Shown: positions 43,470 to 51,353 of the stretch, piece by piece
Numbering within the stretch: position 1 is the first letter of the stretch
How the letters are laid out: every line of letters begins with the position of its first letter
Source of the DNA: Spirochaetota bacterium
Lineage (GTDB): Bacteria > Spirochaetota > UBA4802 > UBA5550
NCBI GenBank assembly: GCA_016933025.1
Contig: JAFGBT010000034.1
Coordinates: forward strand, 104,122 to 168,121
Length of the DNA stretch: 64,000 bases
Reading direction: 5' to 3'
Program-made: the position numbers and the translations under genes
Notes under the pieces: generated by a model
Database searches by the model: none
The model's input: only the letters and a program-made list of their open reading frames with translations
What the model was told of the DNA's origin: nothing

Positions 43470-44645
43470 ATGCAGGGAAGATTGTTCGAGCGTGATGAAC
43501 GGGAAGGGGTAAGGCTGCCGCTTACGGAAGAGGACCGGCAATGCGCCGTCGCGTTATCGATACTCTCGGCTCCGTCCGGGAACAGGATTTGGGGCATGGT
43601 GTCGTCGTTCATGCCGGCGGAGCTGTTTCGGCGGGTGGGTCGATCGGGCGTAACAACGGCGACACAGCAGTATCTCGTGGAGACGTACGGCGCACGGCCG
43701 ATAGATGCTGCGGTGAGAATCGTCGAGGCCGCCGGCAGGAAGAAGATACGAATCCTAACCTACTGGGACGCGGATTATCCACCGCTCCTCAGGGAGATAC
43801 AGATGCCGCCCCTGACGCTCTATGTCAAGGGCGAGATGCGCGTCCGCAGAACCGTTGCCGTGGTGGGGACGAGGAAATCTGACGCCCGGTCGGCCGTGAA
43901 CGCCAGACGCATCGCACGGGACATGGCGGCGCGCGGGTACACTATCGTCAGCGGGATGGCCGTTGGCATTGACCGAGAGGCGCACCTGGGCGCCCTTGAC
44001 GCGAGGGGATGCACCATCGGCGTTCTTGCGAACGGCATTGACATACGATATCCCCGCCAGAACCGGGACCTCTACCGACTCATCGAGGGTTCCACCGGTT
44101 CTGCGCTGATATCGGAATATCCTCCCGGCGTGTTTGCCGGAAAATGGACATTCGTCAGGAGGAACAGGATCATCAGCGGGCTCTGCCCGGGAACCGTGGT
44201 TGTAAAGGCTGGGGAGAGGAGCGGCGCGCTCATAACCGCGCGTCACGCCCTCGAGCAAAACCGTGAGGTCTTCGCGTGTGCCGGCAATTCCTTCGATGAC
44301 GAATACGCCGGGTGCAACCGCCTTATCAGGAACGGCGCGGTCCTTGTCGCCAGCTCGGACGATATCATGGAGGAGATTTCGGAATGGCTTGAGGGCGATT
44401 GCGCCATGCCGGTTCCGGCGCCGGTTGATCCTGAAAACGCAGCGACAGGATCGCACCGGGATGAAGAGCCTTCGCCCGGCACGCTCGAGGGCAAGATCCT
44501 CGGGCTAATCGGCCCTCGGGAATATAGTATAGACGCCATCGTGCGGGCCCTCGGGGAGAGTCCGGGGGATGTCAACGAGGCGATCGTCTCGCTGGAGCTC
44601 GACGGCAGGATCATGCGCACCGGGAATGCAATATCAAGATTGTGA
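43470..44645 (+). CDS. dprA: DNA-processing protein DprA
   Basis: A 391-residue protein (ATG 43470; upstream ATG codons at 43428 and 43446 are alternatives). A short helical N-terminus precedes the DprA core: VAVVGTRKSDARS, TIVSGMAVGIDREAHLGAL, GVLANGIDIRYPRQN, LISEYPPG, RRNRIISGLCPGTVVVKAGERSGALITARHALEQNREVFACAG. A C-terminal winged helix follows (~335-390). It would bind single-stranded DNA and load RecA during natural transformation. The order dprA-(haem protein)-topA-xer is the dprA-topA-xerC cluster known from several phyla, here with one inserted gene. Confidence 0.92.
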   Translation: MQGRLFERDEREGVRLPLTEEDRQCAVALSILSAPSGNRIWGMVSSFMPAELFRRVGRSGVTTATQQYLVETYGARPIDAAVRIVEAAGRKKIRILTYWDADYPPLLREIQMPPLTLYVKGEMRVRRTVAVVGTRKSDARSAVNARRIARDMAARGYTIVSGMAVGIDREAHLGALDARGCTIGVLANGIDIRYPRQNRDLYRLIEGSTGSALISEYPPGVFAGKWTFVRRNRIISGLCPGTVVVKAGERSGALITARHALEQNREVFACAGNSFDDEYAGCNRLIRNGAVLVASSDDIMEEISEWLEGDCAMPVPAPVDPENAATGSHRDEEPSPGTLEGKILGLIGPREYSIDAIVRALGESPGDVNEAIVSLELDGRIMRTGNAISRL

Positions 44646-44656
44646 TAAGCTGACGT

Positions 44657-45268
44657 ATGAAAATAAAACTGATATTCGCGATACTCATATCAGCCCTCAT
44701 GGCGGTATCAATTTCGCAGATGTTCTCGATACCACCGTATGCCGGGGATATTTTCCCGGTTTATAAATCGGGCTATTTCAAGGAGCTCGACCGCGGCTTT
44801 ACGATTGTTGCGGACTCCTTCATCGGGATCAAGTCGATGGCAAGGCCGGAATATGCCTGGATTTTTCTCTCTGACCTGGAAATATCCAACGACATGAAAA
44901 TATGCGTCTACGATTATCGCGGGTACCGGATAAAGGCGCCGGGAGAAAAGGCGGGGCGTCCAGACGAAGAAATTCTTAAGACAGTTAACGCAATGAAACC
45001 CGGTATTGAATCGAGCGTGCGCGGCAACAGATACATATCCGTCCTTCCGCTCCGGGTGAGGGGTGAGTGTAAGTTCTGCCACGATCGATGGAACAGCCGC
45101 GACGTGATTGGTGCTATCAGATTCGAACGAGGCTATGACGCCACCGTATACTATACCTCGGAGCGGATCATGATTTTTCTGGTAATCGCGATTATTCTCG
45201 GTTCTCTCCTCTATGCGGTCCTCCGCTGGGACCCGGGCAGGAATATAAAAGAACTGTTTGACAAATAA
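44657..45268 (+). CDS. Membrane protein with a c-type haem site (CxxCH sensor)
   Basis: A 203-residue protein with a signal/anchor helix at the N-terminus (MKIKLIFAILISALMAVSIS) and a second membrane helix near the end (~170-190). Between them lies a periplasmic domain of helix-beta type (FKELDRGFTIVADSF, ICVYDYRGYRIKAP, YISVLPLRVRGECKFCHDRW). The motif C138-K-F-C141-H142 is a c-type haem attachment site at the end of that domain, as in DUF3365/Tll0287-like sensors. The second helix is followed by only ~15 cytoplasmic residues, so no output domain is fused. It could be a redox or gas-responsive partner of another protein. It sits between dprA and topA, where other genomes have nothing comparable to my knowledge. 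Confidence 0.7.
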   Translation: MKIKLIFAILISALMAVSISQMFSIPPYAGDIFPVYKSGYFKELDRGFTIVADSFIGIKSMARPEYAWIFLSDLEISNDMKICVYDYRGYRIKAPGEKAGRPDEEILKTVNAMKPGIESSVRGNRYISVLPLRVRGECKFCHDRWNSRDVIGAIRFERGYDATVYYTSERIMIFLVIAIILGSLLYAVLRWDPGRNIKELFDK

Positions 45269-45342
45269 ATTTATGTATTTCCTGTTGTTATGAAGCGGCG
45301 GGAAGGGTCCGGACAGGACGGAAACCAAAACAGGGATGCAAC

Positions 45343-47496
45343 ATGAGTAAACGGAACGAAAGCAACAAGGCGGGCACGCTGGTGATTGTAGAGTCGCCGT
45401 CGAAAGCCAAGACGATTCATAAATACCTCGGCGACGATTACGTCATCTCATCGTCCGTCGGCCATATCATCGACCTTCCGAAGTCACGGCTTGCTATTGA
45501 TGTCGATAACAATTTCGAGCCTGAATATATTACCATACGCGGCAAGGCGAAAATTCTCAACGAACTGAAAAAGCAGGCGGCCGGCGCGGCCAGGGTGCTG
45601 CTGGCCACTGACCCTGACCGGGAGGGAGAGGCTATATCGTGGCATCTTTCGAATGCGCTGTCGGACAAGAACGGAGACATCAAGCGGATCGAATTTAACG
45701 AAATCACGGAGAGCGCGGTGAGGGAAGCGGTGTCGAATCCGCGCGATATCAACATGGACCTGGTCAACGCGCAGCAGGCCCGCCGCATTCTCGACCGGAT
45801 TGTCGGTTATTACATTAGCCCGATTTTATGGAAAAAGGTGAAGAAGGGTCTTTCGGCCGGAAGGGTTCAGTCGGTGGCGCTCAGGGTCATCTGTGAGCGG
45901 GAGCGTGAGATCGACAGGTTTATCCCGGAGGAATACTGGACGGTCGATGTGGAGATAGCCCACGGCGGAAAGAAATTCAGGGCGCAGCTCGTGTCATTTC
46001 GCAATGAAAAACTACGGTTGCGAAACAGGAGGGAGGTTGATGCGGCGCTCGAACAGCTGCGCGGCTCAATCCTGACCGTGAAGGACGTCAAGATCCAGGA
46101 GCGGAAGAGAAAGCCGCCGCCGCCCTATATAACCAGCAAGCTTCAACAGGATGCCGCCAACAGGCTTGGATTCACATCCCAGAAGACCATGATCATTGCG
46201 CAGCAGCTGTACGAAGGGATCGATATCCATGGGGAGGGGCCGACCGGTCTCATCACCTATATGCGCACCGACTCCAACCGCGTTTCGGAGACGGCCCTCC
46301 AATCGGTAAGGAGCTATATCGCGAAGTCGTTCAGCCCCGACTATCTGCCTGAGAAAATGAATGTGTATACCAATAAAAAGGGGTCCCAGGACGCCCACGA
46401 GGCGATACGCCCAACCGATGTCTTTCGCTCGCCGGAATCGATAAAGGGGGACCTTACGAGGGATCAGTACAGGCTTTATGACCTGATCTGGAAGCGTTTC
46501 GTTGCGTCCCAGATGATGCCGGAGATTTCAGAGGTCACGACCATAAACCTGGAGGCGGGCGAGTACCTGTTCAGGGCAAACGGGAGCAGAATACTCTTCA
46601 AGGGCTTCACCGCGGTGGATAAGACCGACCGGACCGAGCGCTCGGCGTTGCCACATCTTGCGGCGGGAGACCGGGTGCAGGCCGGCGAATTCTTCACGGA
46701 GCAGCATTTCACTACGCCGCCCCCGCGGTATAACGATGCGTCTCTGGTCAAGTTTCTGGAGGAATCGGGGATAGGAAGGCCGTCAACGTACGCGCCGACC
46801 CTCAACACGCTGGTCAAGCGGTACTATGTCACCAGGTCGGGAAAACAGCTGGTTCCGACCGTGCTGGGGAAGCTGGTGGACGATATCATGGAAAAGCATT
46901 TTGCCTCGCTGGTCTCGATCGATTTTACGGCAAACATGGAGGACCGGCTCGACCATATCGAGGACGCCAGGACAGACTGGAAAGGGATGCTGAAGGAATT
47001 TTACGATCCGTTCAAGAACACCGTGGACCAGGCGGAACAGAACATCCAGGAGATGAAGGGGATCCTCGACGAGGAGACGGATATTGTCTGCGAACAGTGC
47101 GGCAGGAAGATGGTGAAAAAGCTCGGCAAGTACGGGTTTTTTCTCGCGTGCCCCGGCTTTCCCGAATGCAGGAACTCAAGGCCGCTTCCCCTCGGCAGGT
47201 GCCCGCGATGCGATACCGGCGATGTTATCAAGCGTTCCTCCAAGAAGGGAAGGGGCGGGACCTTTTTCGCGTGCACCAATTACCCGACCTGCGAGTTTTT
47301 TACAAGGGACAACCCGGCTGAAAAGGCGTGTCCGAAGTGCGGCAAGCTGTTATTCAGGAAAATAATAAAAGGCAAGGGCGAGAAGCTCATTTGCCTGAAA
47401 GAAGGGTGTAATTACACCGTGGAGCTCCTGGATGAAACGCTGCCGTCGAACGGCAACGGACAGAACAATTCAGACACAGAGCAGCAGGAGGCATGA
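45343..47496 (+). CDS. topA: DNA topoisomerase I
   Basis: A 717-residue type IA enzyme that relaxes negative supercoils. The Toprim domain (LVIVESPSKAKTIHKYLG, DPDREGEAISWHL), the catalytic Tyr in GLITYMRTDSNRVS and the DNA-gate region are complete. Three C-terminal zinc fingers follow: CEQCGRK...CPGFPEC, CPRCDTGD...CTNYPTC and CPKCGKL...CLKEGC (~590-690). The ATG at 45343 lies in an AGGGATGCAAC context and gives the family-typical start. It overlaps the recombinase gene by four bases (ATGA), so the two are translated together. Confidence 0.96.
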   Translation: MSKRNESNKAGTLVIVESPSKAKTIHKYLGDDYVISSSVGHIIDLPKSRLAIDVDNNFEPEYITIRGKAKILNELKKQAAGAARVLLATDPDREGEAISWHLSNALSDKNGDIKRIEFNEITESAVREAVSNPRDINMDLVNAQQARRILDRIVGYYISPILWKKVKKGLSAGRVQSVALRVICEREREIDRFIPEEYWTVDVEIAHGGKKFRAQLVSFRNEKLRLRNRREVDAALEQLRGSILTVKDVKIQERKRKPPPPYITSKLQQDAANRLGFTSQKTMIIAQQLYEGIDIHGEGPTGLITYMRTDSNRVSETALQSVRSYIAKSFSPDYLPEKMNVYTNKKGSQDAHEAIRPTDVFRSPESIKGDLTRDQYRLYDLIWKRFVASQMMPEISEVTTINLEAGEYLFRANGSRILFKGFTAVDKTDRTERSALPHLAAGDRVQAGEFFTEQHFTTPPPRYNDASLVKFLEESGIGRPSTYAPTLNTLVKRYYVTRSGKQLVPTVLGKLVDDIMEKHFASLVSIDFTANMEDRLDHIEDARTDWKGMLKEFYDPFKNTVDQAEQNIQEMKGILDEETDIVCEQCGRKMVKKLGKYGFFLACPGFPECRNSRPLPLGRCPRCDTGDVIKRSSKKGRGGTFFACTNYPTCEFFTRDNPAEKACPKCGKLLFRKIIKGKGEKLICLKEGCNYTVELLDETLPSNGNGQNNSDTEQQEA

Positions 47497-48440
47497 TCGC
47501 CGAAATCGATCTATTCATGAGTTATCTCGGCACCGAGAAGAACTCCTCGCCCAAAACGCTCGAGTCTTACGGCAGGGACCTGGAGCAGTTTGCGCAGTTC
47601 CTCTGCGGTGAATTGGGGCAGGAGGTGCGGGAGCGCTACGAGGTTTCTGCGTCCGTCAAAGATGAGGATGTGCTGATTGAATCTATCGGGCCCGCCGACA
47701 TAACAGCGTTTATCGAATTTTCCTACGACCGGGGGCTGAAGCGCTCAAGCATAGAGCGCAGGATAGCGACCCTGAAATCATTTTTCAGCTTTTTGTTCAA
47801 CAGGGGATATATATCCGTCAATCCCGCTTTGCGGATAGGGTATCCGAAAAAAGAGTCACGGCTCCCCAAATTCCTTCATCTCAATCAGATCGACGGTGTT
47901 CTTGATTTCAAGCTGAAGTCATTTATCGATTACCGGGACCGGGCGATCATCGAGGCATTTTATTCAACGGGCGCACGGGTTTCCGAGCTCTGCTCGGCTG
48001 ACGTTTCAGACATCGATTTTACCGCGCGGCGCATCAAGGTCCTCGGGAAAGGGGCAGAGGAGCGTGTCGTTTTCCTCACTGAAGCCGCGGCCGGGCTTAT
48101 AAAACAATATCTTGCCGAGCGCTCCCGGAAATTCGGATCCATGACCGATCCGCTGTTCGTCAACAACCGGGGGGGCAGAATCACCGAACGGGGCGTGTAT
48201 GATATAGTCGCGAAACGAGCCCGGGCCGCGGGGCTTCTAGACCATGTTTCCCCCCATACGTTGCGGCACAGTTTTGCCACCGAGCTCCTGAATCGGGGGG
48301 CTGATATCCGCGCGGTCCAGGAAATGCTCGGGCATAAAAATCTCTCGACAACGCAGATTTACACCCATACGACCAAAGAACGGCTCAGGAAGGTCTTCGA
48401 GAAGTTCCATCCGCACGCGCGGAAGAAAAAGCCGGATTGA
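47493..48440 (+). CDS. xer: Tyrosine recombinase XerC/XerD family
   Basis: A 315-residue recombinase for resolving chromosome dimers at dif. The N-terminal core-binding domain carries a longer insert (GQEVRERYEVSASVKDEDVLIES, ~45-70) than usual. The catalytic domain has Arg in STGARVSELC, Lys in VLGKGAEERVV, HTLRHSFATELL, GHKNLSTTQIYTH with the Tyr nucleophile, so the R-K-H-R-H-Y set is complete. By position after topA it corresponds to XerC; only one Xer is in the window. The last 56 bases overlap the end of the convergent metallo-hydrolase gene. Confidence 0.92.
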   Translation: MIAEIDLFMSYLGTEKNSSPKTLESYGRDLEQFAQFLCGELGQEVRERYEVSASVKDEDVLIESIGPADITAFIEFSYDRGLKRSSIERRIATLKSFFSFLFNRGYISVNPALRIGYPKKESRLPKFLHLNQIDGVLDFKLKSFIDYRDRAIIEAFYSTGARVSELCSADVSDIDFTARRIKVLGKGAEERVVFLTEAAAGLIKQYLAERSRKFGSMTDPLFVNNRGGRITERGVYDIVAKRARAAGLLDHVSPHTLRHSFATELLNRGADIRAVQEMLGHKNLSTTQIYTHTTKERLRKVFEKFHPHARKKKPD

Positions 48441-49290
48441 GGGGAAGTATCGATACCTGACGGGCGAACGGCAGCAGTGTAATCGTCAGTGACGCGTGCT
48501 TTGCGGCGGTACGGATGAACTCGTCAATTCTGGCATTTCCCAGCGGGTAGAACCCCTTTTCCATCGGCTTGAAGAAATTATCATGGTGAACAGGGATAAG
48601 GATTTGAGGCGCAATTTTAAGAGCGACTTCATTCAGGTAGCGCTCGGTGTTGCCCCTGCCGGCGATTCCCAGCAGGAGCACGTCTGCCCGTGTCCGTTCA
48701 TACATCCCCGGGATGAAGCCGGCGCTCCCGTGGTGAAGGATGGTGCCGGACGGGTGTTTGACGAGTATGCCGTAGACCCCGCCGAGCCTGTAGGCCGCAG
48801 CGCGGGCGGGCAGGGCGAGCGGGCTGTCGATTGTGCCCGGATAGGGCACGCGGTTGAAGAGAACCGGCCCGTGTCCGCTCTCGATAAAGGTAATGCTGAA
48901 TGATCCGACGCGAAACTGCCGTCCCGGCATTGCCGGTTTCAGCAGTTTCTCGGGAAGTCCCGCCCCCCTTCCTACGTTGAGCGTGCTCTCGGAGCCGATC
49001 AGCGGCGCGCCAGCGTGCAGGGCGAAAAAGGGAGCGTCAACCGAATGGTCGAAATGTGAATGGCTCACCAGCACCGCGCCGATGTTGTCGCTGCCCAGTC
49101 TGCCGGCCCACTGTCGGATAAGGTCCTGGTCGGCCCTCAGAGGCAGTCCCAGCCCGACCCTCAGCATGCCGAACCTGCTCACGTACGGGTCTATCAGCAA
49201 GCTCGTGTCACCGTCGGAAAGGTGGACTCCCGCAGTGCCGAGCCAGGTGATCGTGACGTTGTTGTTTCCCCGAACCTTTTTCATGTTCAT
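48385..49290 (-). CDS. Metallo-beta-lactamase-fold hydrolase
   Basis: A 301-residue protein with an MBL fold: TITWLGTAGVHLSDGDTSLLIDPYV, the metal motif SHSHFDH, SGHGPV, and PVHHDN near the end. Both the HxHxDH set and downstream His residues are present, so the enzyme is probably active. The wording (LGTAGV, DPYVSR) resembles the UlaG/RomA-like group, whose substrates are often unknown. The ATG at 49290 is chosen over a TTG at 49302 because it follows GGGACGC. Its last 56 bases overlap the xer gene tail to tail, an unusually long convergent overlap. Confidence 0.82.
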   Translation of the reverse strand: MNMKKVRGNNNVTITWLGTAGVHLSDGDTSLLIDPYVSRFGMLRVGLGLPLRADQDLIRQWAGRLGSDNIGAVLVSHSHFDHSVDAPFFALHAGAPLIGSESTLNVGRGAGLPEKLLKPAMPGRQFRVGSFSITFIESGHGPVLFNRVPYPGTIDSPLALPARAAAYRLGGVYGILVKHPSGTILHHGSAGFIPGMYERTRADVLLLGIAGRGNTERYLNEVALKIAPQILIPVHHDNFFKPMEKGFYPLGNARIDEFIRTAAKHASLTITLLPFARQVSILPLNPAFSSARADGTSRRPS

Positions 49291-49325
49291 TGTGCGTCCC
49301 AAATTTAAGATTGTATATGTGCTTC

Positions 49326-50384
49326 TCAGCGGACAATTAGCCCGCCGCCGAGAACATGCATGTCGTTATTATAGAAGACCGCGGCCTGTCCGGGTGATAT
49401 TCCTATTTGAGGCTCGTCGAATTCCACCGTGATACCGTCGTTTTTCTCTTTCAGAGTGGCGCGCACGGGCGACTGTGTTGAGCGCGTTTTTACCAGAGCG
49501 AGCCTGCCATCGAGTTCGGTCTCCTTCATGTAATTGATCGAGCCGGCGAAAAGGTAATACGATTCGAGGTCTTCCCAGTTGCCCGCAATGATGCGGTTTT
49601 CGGCAGCATCGATCCTGACCACGTAGAGGGGACGTGACGCCGCTATGCCGAGGCCGCGTCGCTGGCCGATGGTATAGTGGTGTATGCCGCGGTGGCGGCC
49701 GATTACCGTTCCGGCGGTGTCAACGATATCGCCCTCGGCCGGGGCCGCTCCGGTGGCGCGGGCGATGAATTCCGCGTACCGGTTATCCGGGATGAAGCAT
49801 ATCTCCTGGCTTTCCGGCCGTTCGGCGGCCCTGAGTCCGCGCGTAATGGCCAGTTCCCGCACCTCATTTTTCGTGAGTTCCCCCAGGGGAAACATGATAT
49901 CTTTCAGGCTCTCCTGCGAAAGCATGTACAGAAAATATGACTGGTCTTTAACCTTTTCCGCTCCGCACGCGATGTAGTATCTGCCGCCCGGGGACATCCC
50001 GATTTTTGCGTAATGCCCGGTGGCGATCTTATCGCAGCCAAGCGATCGGGCGTGGTCCAGGAGGCGCCCGAATTTTATCAACGCATTGCAGCGGATACAG
50101 GGATTGGGTGTCTGCCCCGCCAGGTAGCTCATACAAAACGGCTCGACTACGAGCGCGTTGAAATCTTCCTCCATGTTAACCCTGAGGAGGGGGATGCCGG
50201 CGGCATCCGCGACGGCCCCGGCTGAGTCTGTATGCCCCTGCGGCGATGGCCGGCTGAAATGGCGGGTGACAAGCCGGGCGGAAAGCTCGGCCGTCAGACC
50301 GACAACCTCATGGCCCGCCTCTTTCAGCAACAGGGCCGCCATTGAAGAGTCGACCCCTCCGCTCATGGCAACGGCAATTTTCAT
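49326..50384 (-). CDS. mnmA: tRNA-specific 2-thiouridylase MnmA
   Basis: A 352-residue enzyme that makes 2-thiouridine at position 34 of tRNA-Lys, -Glu and -Gln. The PP-loop MSGGVDSSMAALLL, catalytic Cys in TPNPCIRCN, second Cys in PESQEICFIP and the GQRRGLGIA segment are all present. Length is typical. It lies six bases after the radical-SAM gene on the same strand and so shares its transcript. Confidence 0.95.
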   Translation of the reverse strand: MKIAVAMSGGVDSSMAALLLKEAGHEVVGLTAELSARLVTRHFSRPSPQGHTDSAGAVADAAGIPLLRVNMEEDFNALVVEPFCMSYLAGQTPNPCIRCNALIKFGRLLDHARSLGCDKIATGHYAKIGMSPGGRYYIACGAEKVKDQSYFLYMLSQESLKDIMFPLGELTKNEVRELAITRGLRAAERPESQEICFIPDNRYAEFIARATGAAPAEGDIVDTAGTVIGRHRGIHHYTIGQRRGLGIAASRPLYVVRIDAAENRIIAGNWEDLESYYLFAGSINYMKETELDGRLALVKTRSTQSPVRATLKEKNDGITVEFDEPQIGISPGQAAVFYNNDMHVLGGGLIVR

Positions 50385-50390
50385 GGCCGG

Positions 50391-51353
50391 TCATCTCTGT
50401 CTATCATACAAAAATCCTTGGTGCGTTGCCCTGCGGCGAAATTCATCCTCGATTGCCTTGTGGACCGTTCCCTTGTGCAGGCCCCAGCGCGGCGCCACCA
50501 GGCTGCTCTCTTCCCGGTCGCCCATCAATCGATGTACCGTAACATCCGGCGAAATCCTTTCGATGAAGTCGCAGAGCACTGAAACATAGTCCCTGAGCGT
50601 CAGGGGGTTCATGAGCCCAGCATCGAATATTTCCGCCAGCGCGGTGTTCCGGATGATATGGAGATGGTGGAACTTTATTCCGCTCACCGGAAGGCCTTGT
50701 AACAATGAGGCCGTTGCCATCATGTCGTTCCAGGTTTCTCCCGGGATTCCCAGTATCAGGTGCACGCAGACGGGGATGTTGCGGATCGCCGCTCTGGTTA
50801 TGGCGCTTATCGTATCACCATTGGTATGGCCGCGCCGTAAAAATTCAAGGCTTTTATCGTGGCTCGATTGCATGCCGATCTCGAGCCAGAGCTCGAAGCC
50901 GGGCCGGCGATATGAACAGACCAGGTCGAGAACGGCATCGGGAAGGCAGTCGGGACGTGTGCCGATCATGAGCCCGATGACGTCATCCTGTGCCGCAGCC
51001 AGGTCGTAGAGTTGTTTCAGGAGGGTGAGGGGGCCGTAGGTGTTGGTAAAGGCCTGGAAGTAGGCGATATATTTCGTGGCCGCGTCCGAACGTTTAAAAT
51101 TCATTTTTGCCGTCGCTATCTGTTCCGGTATCGTCATGGAGGCAAGCATTCCCGGGGAGGCGGAGCCGTCCGGGGGACAGAAGACGCATCCGGAAGAGCC
51201 TACGGCGCCGTCCCTGTTGGGGCAGGAGAGGCCGGCGTTTATCGGGATTTTCAGGACCCTACAGTTGTATTTGTCGCGGAGGTAGTCGCTGAATGAATGG
51301 TAGGGTTTCCCGTGCCACCGGGCGGCGTTAGAGGGTTCTCTCTTTTTTGTCAT
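50391..51353 (-). CDS. TIGR01212 family radical SAM protein
   Basis: A 320-residue enzyme of the YhcC/TIGR01212 group. The cysteine motif CPNRDGAVGSSGCVFC supplies three Cys for a [4Fe-4S] cluster; FGWELEIGMQS-like and VCVHLILGIPGETWNDM motifs follow. The substrate is unknown. Members often sit near tRNA-modification genes, and here mnmA follows after six bases. Its start overlaps the end of the amidase gene by 26 bases. Confidence 0.85.
   Translation of the reverse strand: MTKKREPSNAARWHGKPYHSFSDYLRDKYNCRVLKIPINAGLSCPNRDGAVGSSGCVFCPPDGSASPGMLASMTIPEQIATAKMNFKRSDAATKYIAYFQAFTNTYGPLTLLKQLYDLAAAQDDVIGLMIGTRPDCLPDAVLDLVCSYRRPGFELWLEIGMQSSHDKSLEFLRRGHTNGDTISAITRAAIRNIPVCVHLILGIPGETWNDMMATASLLQGLPVSGIKFHHLHIIRNTALAEIFDAGLMNPLTLRDYVSVLCDFIERISPDVTVHRLMGDREESSLVAPRWGLHKGTVHKAIEDEFRRRATHQGFLYDRQR

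Noticed and set aside
47493..48440. Integrase of a mobile element
   Set aside because: Its place directly after topA, four-base overlap and full Xer motif set fit the housekeeping XerC; no att sites or cargo genes are seen.
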